Positions 43,163 to 52,050 of a stretch of DNA of 64,000 nucleotides are shown piece by piece. The notes under the pieces are model-generated. The model did no database searches. It saw only the letters and a list, made by a program, of their open reading frames with translations, and was not told the DNA's origin. Source of the DNA: CAVQEG01 sp963711465 (GTDB lineage: Bacteria > Bacteroidota > Ignavibacteria > OLB7); contig CAVQEG010000001.1 in NCBI GenBank assembly GCA_963711465.1, positions 1,240,001-1,304,000 of the forward strand, in the 5' to 3' direction. Every line of letters starts with the position of its first letter. Positions within the stretch are counted from its first letter, which is position 1. Both the position numbers and the translations under genes were made by a program.

Positions 43163-44131
43163 ATGGCACACGACGACGAGCATAGACCCGACGAACACGG
43201 CAACGACAGTGACGGCGCCGGACACGAGCTGCCCGAAGGTCCCGAATGGACGCGGAGGAACGAGGATGCGCGAAGCGTCGACGCGGACGATTCCCGCTCC
43301 GGCGACCACGTTCTCGGCGATGTTCCCGATGCCGATCGGTACGATCCCGACGTCTATGAAGCCGAGGAAACCGAGCACACCGGACGCGGTCGACTCGGAG
43401 AAATGGGATTCTTCGAACACCTCGAGGAATTGCGCTGGCGACTGATCAAGGCGCTGATTGCCCTTGTGGTCTGCTCGACCGTCTGCGGAATCTTCTACAA
43501 CTGGATCATCGAGGAGGTGCTGCTGCGCCCCAGCAAGGAGGCCGGCATCAAGGACATGATCAACACGGCGCCGATGGGGCAGCTGATGCTGATCTTCCAG
43601 GCAACGCTCTACAGCGGTCTTATCCTCTCGATCCCGTTCATCATCTGGCAGCTCTGGGCATTCGTCAAACCGGGACTCTACCCGCGTGAGCGCCGCTACA
43701 CCGGCGCCCTGGCGATCGCTACGATCGGCTGCTTTCTGATCGGACTCTGCTTCGCCTACTTCGTGCTGCTGCCGGTCTCGCTGGAATTCATGTACAACAT
43801 CCAGTTCGGCAACATCAGGAACATGTTCTCCATCGCCGAGTACCTGAGCATGGTGCTCGGAATGCTGCTCGCCTGTGGCGTCGTGTTCGAAATGCCGGTG
43901 TTGAGCTACGGACTGGCCCGTTTCGGCGTACTTACCGCGAAGGTGATGAAGCATTATCGCCGGCACGCCGCGGTGCTCATTCTTATCGTAGCGGCGATCA
44001 TCACGCCGACGCCCGATCCGTTCAACCAGCTTCTACTCGCAATTCCGCTCTATCTCCTCTACGAAATAAGCATCTACGTTGCCGTCCTCGCCGGCCGGCA
44101 GCGTGCCGAGGCACAGCTCGGAGACGCGTAA
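43163..44131 (+). CDS. tatC: Sec-independent translocase TatC with acidic N-terminal extension
   Basis: 322 residues. From about residue 80 the TatC family begins: GFFEHLEELRWRLIKALIA, then six membrane helices with FVKPGLYPRERRY, FCFAY-type segments and the C-terminal VAAIITPTPDPFNQLLLAIPL, all hallmarks. It is the receptor of twin-arginine preproteins in the inner membrane. The first 80 residues are very rich in Asp, Glu and His (MAHDDEHRPDEHGNDSDG and on), an extension absent from typical TatC. The start is the ATG 16 bases after glyA; no internal start near residue 80 except Met at GEMGFFEHL. Confidence 0.92.
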   Translation: MAHDDEHRPDEHGNDSDGAGHELPEGPEWTRRNEDARSVDADDSRSGDHVLGDVPDADRYDPDVYEAEETEHTGRGRLGEMGFFEHLEELRWRLIKALIALVVCSTVCGIFYNWIIEEVLLRPSKEAGIKDMINTAPMGQLMLIFQATLYSGLILSIPFIIWQLWAFVKPGLYPRERRYTGALAIATIGCFLIGLCFAYFVLLPVSLEFMYNIQFGNIRNMFSIAEYLSMVLGMLLACGVVFEMPVLSYGLARFGVLTAKVMKHYRRHAAVLILIVAAIITPTPDPFNQLLLAIPLYLLYEISIYVAVLAGRQRAEAQLGDA

Positions 44132-44152
44132 CACGGCTTCGTACGGCCCCGC

Positions 44153-45127
44153 ATGGATATTCAGTCAATCGCACGTCCCGTCGACGACCACCTCCGCCAT
44201 TTCCGCCGCTTCTTCCGCGAGTCCATGCACTCGAAGATGCTGCTGCTGGACACGGTGGTGCGCTACATTCTCCGCCGCAAGGGCAAGCAGGTGCGGCCGA
44301 TCCTCGTGCTGCTCTCGGCTGAAGCTGCCGGGGGAATTTCCCGACGCAGTTACGTGGCGGCCACCATGGTCGAGCTGCTGCACACCGCCACCCTGGTGCA
44401 CGACGATGTGGTCGACGAAGCCGACGAACGTCGTGGCTTTCCATCGATCAATGCCGTCTGGAAAAACAAGATCGCGGTGCTCATCGGCGATTACCTGCTC
44501 GCCCGTGGTCTGCTCGTGGCCGTGGAGCATGATGAATTCGGATTTTTGAAAATCACCTCCGAAGCGGTCCGCCGCATGAGTGAAGGTGAACTTCTGCAGA
44601 TTCAGAAGTCGCGCCAGCTGAATATTCGTGAGAAGGAATATTTCCAGGTGATTTCCGACAAGACGGCAAGTCTCATCGGCACGTGCTGCAAGCTCGGTGC
44701 CGCCAGCGCTTCGGACGATCCCGAGGTGGCGGCCGCATTCCAGCGCTACGGCGAAATGGTCGGCATCGCGTTTCAGATTCGTGACGACGTGTTCGACTAT
44801 ACGTCGACCGGTAAGGATATCGGCAAACCGACCGGCAACGATCTCAAGGAGCGCAAGCTCACCCTCCCGCTTATCCATGCGATGAACGTGGCGCCCAAGA
44901 AGGAGACCAAGGAGATCATGAAAGTCGTCCGACGCGCATCGGGTTCCGACGACCACACCCGACGCGTCCGCGAATTCGTCACGGCGCACGGCGGGCTGCT
45001 GTATGCCGAGCGGACGGCCATCGAGTATTGCGAGCGCGCGCGGGAGGCAATTGCACACGTCCCCGACAGTCCCGCGAAGCGGTCGCTCCTGGAATTCGTC
45101 GAATTTGCCCTGACCCGCAATGCCTGA
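44153..45127 (+). CDS. Polyprenyl diphosphate synthase
   Basis: 324 residues. First Asp-rich motif is LVHDDVVDEADERRG, second is QIRDDVFDYT; KGKQVRPILVLLSAE is also conserved. It makes a long-chain prenyl diphosphate from IPP and an allylic primer for quinones or undecaprenyl carriers. The residues ahead of the first Asp motif (MVELLHTATLVHDD) lack the two bulky aromatic residues of short-chain enzymes, which suggests a longer product such as octaprenyl; that is inference. It overlaps the next gene by 8 bases. Confidence 0.92.
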   Translation: MDIQSIARPVDDHLRHFRRFFRESMHSKMLLLDTVVRYILRRKGKQVRPILVLLSAEAAGGISRRSYVAATMVELLHTATLVHDDVVDEADERRGFPSINAVWKNKIAVLIGDYLLARGLLVAVEHDEFGFLKITSEAVRRMSEGELLQIQKSRQLNIREKEYFQVISDKTASLIGTCCKLGAASASDDPEVAAAFQRYGEMVGIAFQIRDDVFDYTSTGKDIGKPTGNDLKERKLTLPLIHAMNVAPKKETKEIMKVVRRASGSDDHTRRVREFVTAHGGLLYAERTAIEYCERAREAIAHVPDSPAKRSLLEFVEFALTRNA

Positions 45128-46826
45128 GGCACCACCATCGAGCGCGCTCGCCGCCACCGCTGCTCCTGCTGCTCCTGCTGCTCCGGAAGATCTGTCGTGG
45201 CTGCTTTCGCGGCGTACCCTCGTTCTGCTCCTGCTCTTCACATTCGTCGCGCTCGCGCCGATGCTGCTCATCGGATTCGTCAACGACGACGTCTCGATGA
45301 TTACGCTTGCCTTTCGCAATGGAGCGCCCGACCTCGCAGGATTATTTACGCGGGGTGCCGTGCATGACGGTGCCTATTACCGCCCGATCGTCGATCTCAG
45401 CTTCGCAATCGACTACGTGCTGTTCGGCTGGCATGCCTGGGGCTACCGGCTGACGAACCTCCTGCTGCATGTGTTGAACGTGGCGCTGGTATGGCAGCTG
45501 GGCCGTCGGTTGATTCCCTCGATGCCGGTCGCCGTGGTGCTTGGCACCGCGTTCTTTGCCGTGCATCCAATTCACGAGACGTCGCTGTACTGGATCGTCG
45601 GGCGTACCGACGTCATCTGCACTGCCTTCTATCTTGGTTCGATTCTTCTCTGGCTGCGCTGGCGGCGATCGGGACACCTGGCCGCCCGGGCGGGGTCGCT
45701 CCTGCTGTTCATGGGAGCGCTGCTGTCCAAGGAGATGGCGCTGTCGCTGCCGCTGGTGATCATGCTCCTCGGGTGGTGGATCGATCGAGACGATCCGTCG
45801 GTGGAATCAACGCCGCGGACCGTGCGCCGCTGGACGGCTCCGTTTGCCGATGCGATGCCGTTTGCCGCCCTTGCAGTGGGACTGATGCTGGTGCGGCTGG
45901 CGGCGTTCGACAACAACATGCTTGCGCTCGCACACGATCCGCAGGGCCCGCTGGTTCCGATCGAGATCGTCCGCAATTACATCGTCTTTTTCGGACTGCT
46001 GATAATTCCGACCGGCCATCGGCAGCTCGCAATCCAGCTCAGTGCGCATCCGCACGCGGTGTTCATTGGTGCGGCGATCGGGTTGATCGCGGCAATTGGC
46101 ATTCTGTGGACCATTCGCCGCGCTCTTGCGCCGGCGGTGCTATTCCTCGGATTCATCGTTCTGACGATTCTGCCGGCAAGCCGGCTGTCGATGCGTTGGT
46201 ATCTCTACCTGCCGTCAGTGGGGTTCTGCCTCGGGTTCGGCTGGCTCATCGCTCGAATTGCGTCACGAAGAACAACGCTCCTGGCGGGTATTGGCGCGGG
46301 GATCATCGGCTTCTACACGGTCATATCCGCAACGACGGCGCTCGAGTGGACCGGGGCCTCGCACTTGCACGCGCGTCTGCTCGACGATGTGGCGCGGCAG
46401 GCACAGCTCACCGGCCTCGATACGATCAGCTTCGCAACGATACCGGCGAAGGTGGGAACGACGCCGGTGATGAATCTGGGTCTTCCGCAGGCGCTGCGAC
46501 ACCGGCTGGATCGGAAGGATTTGAACGTGGTGATTTATTCACGCGTCGAGATTCCGGCACGCGGCGCCCAGGTCCAATGGCAGATCGCCGACGCAATGCG
46601 CATGCGGGTCACCGAGGGTTCGTGGTTTCGGCTGTCGGTCCCCTCGCTGCTTCGGCATCGCGCGGTGGCCCAGGAGGGTGCACAGTACACGGATCCGCGC
46701 GCGGCGGTGCGAATCACGATGCTCGACCGCAATCACATGCCCATCGAGGTCGAAATCACGCCAACGTCGATGCCGACGAAGAACCTGTTCATCTTCGACG
46801 GCCAGCGGATGGTGCGGGTGCGGTAG
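45120..46826 (+). CDS. Multi-pass membrane protein, GT-C/TMTC-like glycosyltransferase candidate
   Basis: 568 residues with about ten membrane helices. The early loop has VNDDVSMITLAFRN, where GT-C transferases keep acidic residues, then YYRPIVDLSFAIDYVLFGWHAWGYRLTNLLLH and AVHPIHETSLYWIVGRTD, typical of the TMTC/PMT-like family. These proteins move sugars from lipid-linked donors, but the substrate is unknown here. An Ala/Pro-rich N-terminus precedes the first helix; the last 120 residues are soluble. It overlaps the prenyl synthase gene by 8 bases, a functional hint since such enzymes use polyprenyl carriers. Confidence 0.72.
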   Translation: MPEAPPSSALAATAAPAAPAAPEDLSWLLSRRTLVLLLLFTFVALAPMLLIGFVNDDVSMITLAFRNGAPDLAGLFTRGAVHDGAYYRPIVDLSFAIDYVLFGWHAWGYRLTNLLLHVLNVALVWQLGRRLIPSMPVAVVLGTAFFAVHPIHETSLYWIVGRTDVICTAFYLGSILLWLRWRRSGHLAARAGSLLLFMGALLSKEMALSLPLVIMLLGWWIDRDDPSVESTPRTVRRWTAPFADAMPFAALAVGLMLVRLAAFDNNMLALAHDPQGPLVPIEIVRNYIVFFGLLIIPTGHRQLAIQLSAHPHAVFIGAAIGLIAAIGILWTIRRALAPAVLFLGFIVLTILPASRLSMRWYLYLPSVGFCLGFGWLIARIASRRTTLLAGIGAGIIGFYTVISATTALEWTGASHLHARLLDDVARQAQLTGLDTISFATIPAKVGTTPVMNLGLPQALRHRLDRKDLNVVIYSRVEIPARGAQVQWQIADAMRMRVTEGSWFRLSVPSLLRHRAVAQEGAQYTDPRAAVRITMLDRNHMPIEVEITPTSMPTKNLFIFDGQRMVRVR

Positions 46827-46832
46827 GACGGG

Positions 46833-47369
46833 CTATTTGTTCGTCTCGCCGTCCATTCCGGAAAGCACGCGATCGACGGGCTCCCAGAGCTCGATCTTGT
46901 TTCCATCGGGGTCCATGATGTGTACGAATTTCCCGTAATCGTACTCCTGAATCGAGTCCACGATCACCACGCCCGCTGCGCGGAGGTTCTCCACCATTGC
47001 CGCGAGATTCTGCACACGATAGTTGATCATGAACTGCTTCTGCGACGGCTCAAAGTAGTCGGTACTGTCGGGGAAGGGTGACCACTGCAGGTAGTTGACC
47101 TCGTCGGGACGATCCGCGTTCCGGGTTTCGAACGTAGCGCCATATTCAGTGGTGGAAATACCGAGGTTCTCGGAATACCAGGTTCGAGTTGCCTCCGGAT
47201 CGCTCGATCGGAAAAAGATTCCACCAATTCCTGTAACTCGCGGCGTCGTATCACTCATGGCTGTATCGGTCGATTGAATTGTTCGTTTCGGTGTTTCGGC
47301 GTCGTTTGCCGAATTGCAGGCGGTCGCCGCCACCGCCGCGATCAGGATAGCGAGGGCCCACCTCCTCAT
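46833..47369 (-). CDS. VOC (glyoxalase-fold) lipoprotein
   Basis: 178 residues. Lipobox AATAC within MRRWALAILIAAVAATAC points to a lipid-anchored envelope protein. Residues about 45-165 are a VOC domain: GIGGIFFRSSDPEATRTWYS and FVHIMDPDGNKIELWEP. The first metal ligand position (usually His or Gln) is Gly here, so metal binding is uncertain; enzyme role unknown. VOC proteins of this subgroup are normally cytosolic; a Met at residue 38 (MSDTTPRVTG) could start a cytosolic form. Convergent with the GT-C gene, 6 bases apart. Confidence 0.75.
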   Translation of the reverse strand: MRRWALAILIAAVAATACNSANDAETPKRTIQSTDTAMSDTTPRVTGIGGIFFRSSDPEATRTWYSENLGISTTEYGATFETRNADRPDEVNYLQWSPFPDSTDYFEPSQKQFMINYRVQNLAAMVENLRAAGVVIVDSIQEYDYGKFVHIMDPDGNKIELWEPVDRVLSGMDGETNK

Positions 47370-47472
47370 TGCATCGCCTCATCGATTTCGTGATGGGTAT
47401 CGGGCGAATCCGGTCATCGGACCGGGCCGTGCCGGGGAATGAATCAGCGGGACGGTGGGGGCGGATGTACGA

Positions 47473-47509
47473 GAACCGGGTTCCACCACGATGTGCTGGA
47501 ACCCGGTTC
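47473..47509 (-). terminator. Perfect hairpin after the YbjN-like gene
   Basis: GAACCGGGTTCCA and its inverse TGGAACCCGGTTC form a 13-bp stem with an 11-base loop, about 30 bases past the YbjN-like stop on the minus strand. There is no T-tract, so it is terminator-like only. Confidence 0.5.
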
Positions 47510-47539
47510 GAGAGACGTCAACGGTGCAGTCCGCGACTG

Positions 47540-48019
47540 CTACGCGGTTGCAGCGGATTCGGCGCCGGCATCGGAAGTGTTTTGCGCGGCGGGGCCGGAG
47601 GTGAGCTCGCCGCCGGCCATCTCGATGATTTCGTCGTCGTAATGATCGGCAATTGCGGCTACGGTGAGGACGGTGGCGACGAACTCCTTGCGGGAGAGGT
47701 CACAACCGGGCAGCGTGTGGGAATAGACGATCGTATCGTCAAAGAGCAGCCCGAGCGCACCGAAATGCAGCTCGACGTTCTTCTGCAGCAGCCACCGCAT
47801 CGTCGACTCGGTAACGGTGGCTCCACTGACCAGGTGACTCGTGAATTCGACGGCGCTGTCGCCCTCGTACCACGGACGCACCGTGATGCTGACGACGGCC
47901 GATCCCTCCTCGACGGTGAATGTTCCGTCTTCGAACTCGACGAAATCCGGGTAGACCTCGGTCAGGTACTCACGCACCTGCTTGCGTGTCGACTCGATCA
48001 TTTCCTGTTGTTCAGCCAT
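47540..48019 (-). CDS. YbjN/T3SS-chaperone-fold protein
   Basis: 159 residues, acidic, no signal peptide. The region FEDGTFTVEEGSAVVSITVRPW, then VEFTSHLVSGATVTESTMRWLL and NVELHFGALGLLFDDTIVYSHTL, matches the YbjN or type III chaperone-like fold, in which a two-layer alpha/beta domain binds partners. The function here is unknown. The tail GPAAQNTSDAGAESAATA is low complexity. Next to pspA on the same strand (87-base gap). Confidence 0.7.
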   Translation of the reverse strand: MAEQQEMIESTRKQVREYLTEVYPDFVEFEDGTFTVEEGSAVVSITVRPWYEGDSAVEFTSHLVSGATVTESTMRWLLQKNVELHFGALGLLFDDTIVYSHTLPGCDLSRKEFVATVLTVAAIADHYDDEIIEMAGGELTSGPAAQNTSDAGAESAATA

Positions 48020-48106
48020 GGTGTCTATCGTGTTTGAATGAGCAGATTCGTCTCGGAGCGCAGCATGGGCGACACGGGTCGCCCGCGGACAATCGGGAAC
48101 ACAATC

Positions 48107-48814
48107 CTACGACTTCCCGCTTTCGGGAAGGGAGCCGGCCGATCCCGAGGATCCCTGACCGAGCTGCGCCTTGAGCGAGGCGAGTTCGTCATCCACGGCG
48201 GCACCGGCGCCGAGCTCCTTGAACTGATCTTCGAGCGCGGTGCTCTGTCCGGCGAGTTCGCCGAACGCCTCGGCCTCTGCCTCGGTCTTCTCCACCTTCT
48301 GCTCAAGCTTTTCGAACTTCGAGAACGCGTCGCTTCCGACGCCGGAGATCGACTGTGCGATCTGCTTCTTCGCTTTGGCCGCCTGCGAGCGCGCAATGAG
48401 CGTATTCTGTCGCATGCGCGCCTCGTCGAGCTTCGACTTCAGCTGCGAGAGCTGATCGCGAAGGGTATTGGAGGTGGTACGCGCCTCGGTGAGCATGCGT
48501 TCGAAATCGCTGACGTTCTTCTGCAGCGTATTCTTCCGTTCCAGCGCCTGGCGGGCGAGATCGTCACGGCCGGCGTTGACGGCCTGAACGGCCTTCTGCT
48601 GCCAGTCCTCCATCTGCGCCTTGTTGCGGTTGTAGTTCCGCTCGAGCTGTTTTTCGTTGGCAATTGCCTGGCCGACGGCGATGGTCGACTTGTTGACCGC
48701 CTCCTCCATTTCGAGCACCATCTGCTTGATCATCTTTTCGGGGTCCTCAGACCGATCAAGCAGGTCGTTGATGTTCGCTTTGAATATGTCGGTCATCCGC
48801 GCGAAGATTCCCAT
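48107..48814 (-). CDS. pspA: PspA/IM30-family membrane-stress protein
   Basis: 235 residues, almost wholly coiled coil. The start MGIFARMTDIFKANINDLLDRSEDPEKMIKQM is the PspA/Vipp1 amphipathic helix and first hairpin, followed by IAVGQAIANEKQLERNYNR. ESCRT-III-related proteins of this type bind stressed inner membrane. The C-terminus ends in Gly/Ser-rich linker (LGQGSSGSAGSLPESGKS). No pspBC or pspF-like gene adjoins; a YbjN-like gene lies just downstream. Confidence 0.92.
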   Translation of the reverse strand: MGIFARMTDIFKANINDLLDRSEDPEKMIKQMVLEMEEAVNKSTIAVGQAIANEKQLERNYNRNKAQMEDWQQKAVQAVNAGRDDLARQALERKNTLQKNVSDFERMLTEARTTSNTLRDQLSQLKSKLDEARMRQNTLIARSQAAKAKKQIAQSISGVGSDAFSKFEKLEQKVEKTEAEAEAFGELAGQSTALEDQFKELGAGAAVDDELASLKAQLGQGSSGSAGSLPESGKS

Positions 48815-48881
48815 GATCGCTACCCTGGTCGTTATTCGAGTGGTAATGGGCTGCCGCCCTGTTCAGAATCCTGTGAATTGA

Positions 48882-49436
48882 TTACTCCGAAGCCGTCTCC
48901 TCTGCCGGCCCGAGTTCCACCAGTCGCGTCCCCTTTTCAACGGCGGATCCGGCACGCGTAAAAATTCGCTGCACGCGCAACCGCGCGGGGGACTTGATTT
49001 CATTCTCCATTTTCATCGCCTCGAGAATGCAGAGCGACGCACCCTTCGGCACCACCTCACCCTCCTCGACGAGCACCTGCTTGAGCATCCCCGGCATCGG
49101 CGCAACGACGGTGTGAGCCGAGGTCGCGGCGGTTGCCGAGGTGCGCCGCAGCGCGGCCAGTCGCTCATCGTGTTCGGTTCGAACGCGAACGGCGAAGACC
49201 TCTCCGCGCAGAAAGACCGTGTAGGTGTGGGGTTCCTCACCCTGCTCGACGTAGATCGGAAGTTCCAGCCCGTCGGAGGTCCTGCCGCTGAAGGTGCGGA
49301 GAGACCCGCGTTCGTCGATCACGGGCGATTCTTCGACCCCCTCGATGTCGATCTGCTCTTCGGTCACGCCGACCGAAAGTTTCATACCGGCGATCTCGAC
49401 GCTGTAGCGCCGTGTCGGCTCATTCATGGGAGGCAT
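48882..49436 (-). CDS. Biotin carboxyl carrier-like protein (biotinyl domain)
   Basis: 184 residues from the ATG at 49436 (the frame is open to 49508). The last 75 residues are a biotinyl domain with VVAPMPGMLKQVLVEEGEVV and the biotin-lysine motif EAMKMENEI. The N-terminal half (SVEIAGMKLSVGVTE) resembles carrier subunits of acyl-CoA or oxaloacetate-type carboxylases. With methylmalonyl-CoA epimerase in the window, a propionyl-CoA carboxylase carrier is plausible but unproven. No carboxylase subunit adjoins it. Confidence 0.85.
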   Translation of the reverse strand: MPPMNEPTRRYSVEIAGMKLSVGVTEEQIDIEGVEESPVIDERGSLRTFSGRTSDGLELPIYVEQGEEPHTYTVFLRGEVFAVRVRTEHDERLAALRRTSATAATSAHTVVAPMPGMLKQVLVEEGEVVPKGASLCILEAMKMENEIKSPARLRVQRIFTRAGSAVEKGTRLVELGPAEETASE

Positions 49437-49565
49437 TTGGATGCGTTCGGGGGCGGCCGTCGCGGGCGAGGTCCGGTCCGCTGGTGCAGTCTCCGCGGCC
49501 CGTACCACACCGACGTGCGGAACGGACGGCGATGAAGAGGGCTAACTTAGCCAATCCGACCCATC

Positions 49566-51143
49566 GTGACAACGATTCCACCTTCCGGCCGCTCCCTGCG
49601 GGCGCGAAATGCATTGGAACGCGACGCACGGCCATCGCTGGGTATGTTGCCCCGATCCATGCTTCGAAACCCCGCATACCGTCCCTCGCTCAAGTCCGGT
49701 TCCGACACACAATCGAACCCATCGCCGGCCGAGGTCGGTCGCATCGCAACGACGGCTGCCGAGCCGCCGCCTGCCGGCGCTCGTCGCCGAGGCACCACCG
49801 GCTCACCCGACCTGCTCAACGGACCGATCTCCCCGACGCTCTGGCGACTGGCCATGCCGCTGGTCCTTGGCTTCGTGATCAACGCCGTCTACTCCTGGAC
49901 CGATACGTATTTCGTCTCGCGACTGGGCGACGCGGCCATCGCGGCGGTGGGATTCAGTGACCAGATCAACTTCGTGCTCTTCACCCTCGGCTCCGGCTTC
50001 GCCATCGGCACCGGGATCGTCGTGGCCCGTCGTATCGGTGAAGGCCGACGCTGGGCCGCGTCGCTGATCGCCACCCGTGCCTACTCGTTCATGGCGGTCT
50101 ATGCCACCGTCGCTGCAGGACTGCTCTACCTCGTGCTGCCCCATGTGTTCCGCCTGCTCGGACTCAGTGGTCAAACGCTGGCAATGACGAACGCCTACAT
50201 GCTGACGCTGCTCATCGGGTTCCCTGCCAATCTCCTGATGTTCCAGGCCAACGCATCGGTACGCTCGACGGGGGATACGGTGTTTCCGATGGCGGTCCTG
50301 ATCATTTCGGCAGTATCGAACCTCGCGGTCGATCCCGTGCTCATTTTCGGACTCCTGGGATTTCCCGCGCTTGGAATTACCGGTGCGGCTATTTCGACGT
50401 CGATTGCCCAGTGGCTCGGCGCGGCAATCAGCAGCTACGCGCTCTACACGGGCCGGCTCAATTTGAAGCTCTATCGCCCGACGCTCCGATTCGACTGGGA
50501 CACGATCGGCCAGATATTCCGCATCGGCGTGCCGTCGTCTCTGCAGACTCTGGCCGTCAGCTCTTCACGCGTTCTGATGCTCACCATCGCCAATCTGTTC
50601 GGTACTGCGGCGGTGGCGGCCTATTCGATCGGAATCAAGGTGGACATCCTGGTGTTCATGCCCATTTTTGCCACGTCAATTGCCATCGAAACGCTCGTCA
50701 GTCAGAACATCGGCGCGGGACAGTTTCACCGCGTGAAGAAATTCCGGGCGGTGGCCATCCGCCAGCTCGGCGTGGTGACGATCGCGATGGGCTCGCTCAT
50801 CTATGTGTTCGCCACACAGATTGCGCACATATTCACGACGAACGCGGACGCCGTCGCCTATACGGTCGGGTACATGCACGTGGTCGTCTTCGGCTACGTG
50901 TTCTTCGTCATAGGCGGCACCGGCATGCGATCGCTCTCGGGTGCCGGGCATGCCACGCGATCGATGCTCATCGTCGTCGCAGTGCTCCTCGTCTGCCAGG
51001 TACCTCTGGCGTGGGTTCTGTCGCGCGGCACCTCGCTCGGGATCAGCGGCCTGTATTTTGCGGTGGTTATTTCCTATGTCATCTACGCAATTGTCGGTTC
51101 GCTGGCAGTCCGGGGCGACCGATGGATGATCAAGAGAGTCTGA
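49566..51143 (+). CDS. MATE-family efflux transporter
   Basis: 525 residues with 12 expected helices. The family start is LLNGPISPTLWRLAMPLVLG at about residue 82, then YSWTDTYFVSRLGDAAIAAVG and the second half with LFGTAAVAAYSIGIKVD. It exports cationic compounds against H+ or Na+. The first 80 residues are Arg/Pro/Ser-rich and unlike MATE proteins; a start further in, such as the Met at residue 27 (49644), is possible. GTG start assumed. Confidence 0.88.
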   Translation: MTTIPPSGRSLRARNALERDARPSLGMLPRSMLRNPAYRPSLKSGSDTQSNPSPAEVGRIATTAAEPPPAGARRRGTTGSPDLLNGPISPTLWRLAMPLVLGFVINAVYSWTDTYFVSRLGDAAIAAVGFSDQINFVLFTLGSGFAIGTGIVVARRIGEGRRWAASLIATRAYSFMAVYATVAAGLLYLVLPHVFRLLGLSGQTLAMTNAYMLTLLIGFPANLLMFQANASVRSTGDTVFPMAVLIISAVSNLAVDPVLIFGLLGFPALGITGAAISTSIAQWLGAAISSYALYTGRLNLKLYRPTLRFDWDTIGQIFRIGVPSSLQTLAVSSSRVLMLTIANLFGTAAVAAYSIGIKVDILVFMPIFATSIAIETLVSQNIGAGQFHRVKKFRAVAIRQLGVVTIAMGSLIYVFATQIAHIFTTNADAVAYTVGYMHVVVFGYVFFVIGGTGMRSLSGAGHATRSMLIVVAVLLVCQVPLAWVLSRGTSLGISGLYFAVVISYVIYAIVGSLAVRGDRWMIKRV

Positions 51144-51174
51144 TCGAATCTCATTCAACATTCCTGATGCAATC

Positions 51175-52050
51175 ATGCCGACACGACGAATTGGATCGAC
51201 GCAATACGAGGTAAACGAAATCGGATTCGGCGCCATGCACCTGTCGATCGATCGGCAGAAGCGACCGGACGAGGACGAATCGGTCGCGATGATTCGACGC
51301 GCAGTCGACGAGCTCGGACTCGACTTCATCGACACGGCCGACGCTTATTGTGCCGACGACTCCGAGACGGGTCACAACGAACGCCTCGTTTGCCGTGCAC
51401 TCGAGGGCGGGCGGCGCGATCGCGTGGTCGTGGCGACCAAGGGAGGCAGTATTCGCCCGGGCGGTCGATGGGAGCGCCTTGGCACTCCGGAGCATCTTCG
51501 CGACGCATGCGAGGCGAGTCTGCGTTCACTGGGCGTGGAGCGAATTCAGCTCTACCAGCTGCACGCACCCGATCCTGACGTTCCCATCGAGGAGAGCGCC
51601 GGCGCACTGGCCGAATTGCAGCGCGAGGGAAAAATTGAACACATCGGATTGTCCAACGTCACGGTTGCGCAGATCGGCCGCGCAATGAAGGAGGCAACCA
51701 TCGTCTCCGTCCAGAATCGATTCTCGGTATTGAGGACCAATTCCCAGGAAGCGGTGATTGAATTCTGCGAGGACAATGAGATGGCGTTCCTTCCGTGGAA
51801 TCCCGTTGGCGGACGTGGCGACGCTCCCCACCTCGATACGATTTCGCTTGCGCTCGGTGACATCGGACGGTCGCACGACGTGCCTCCGCACGTGATTGCG
51901 CTCGCCTGGCTTCTGCAGCGATCAGCGTCGATCATTCCGATTCCAGGCACGAGGAAATTCGACCATCTGGCCGAGGATATGATGGCCTCCGAAGTGGAAC
52001 TCACGGGTGAGGAACTCGATCGGCTGGATCGGGAAGCGGTTTCCTCCTGA
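51175..52050 (+). CDS. Aldo/keto reductase
   Basis: 291 residues of the AKR barrel: EIGFGAMHLSIDRQK, catalytic Asp/Tyr in DFIDTADAYC, Lys in VVVATKGG, and LYQLHAPD with His; IGLSNVTVAQIGRAM and IPIPGTRKFDHLAEDM are also conserved. NADPH-dependent carbonyl reduction expected; substrate unknown. It lies 31 bases after the MATE gene. Confidence 0.92.
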   Translation: MPTRRIGSTQYEVNEIGFGAMHLSIDRQKRPDEDESVAMIRRAVDELGLDFIDTADAYCADDSETGHNERLVCRALEGGRRDRVVVATKGGSIRPGGRWERLGTPEHLRDACEASLRSLGVERIQLYQLHAPDPDVPIEESAGALAELQREGKIEHIGLSNVTVAQIGRAMKEATIVSVQNRFSVLRTNSQEAVIEFCEDNEMAFLPWNPVGGRGDAPHLDTISLALGDIGRSHDVPPHVIALAWLLQRSASIIPIPGTRKFDHLAEDMMASEVELTGEELDRLDREAVSS

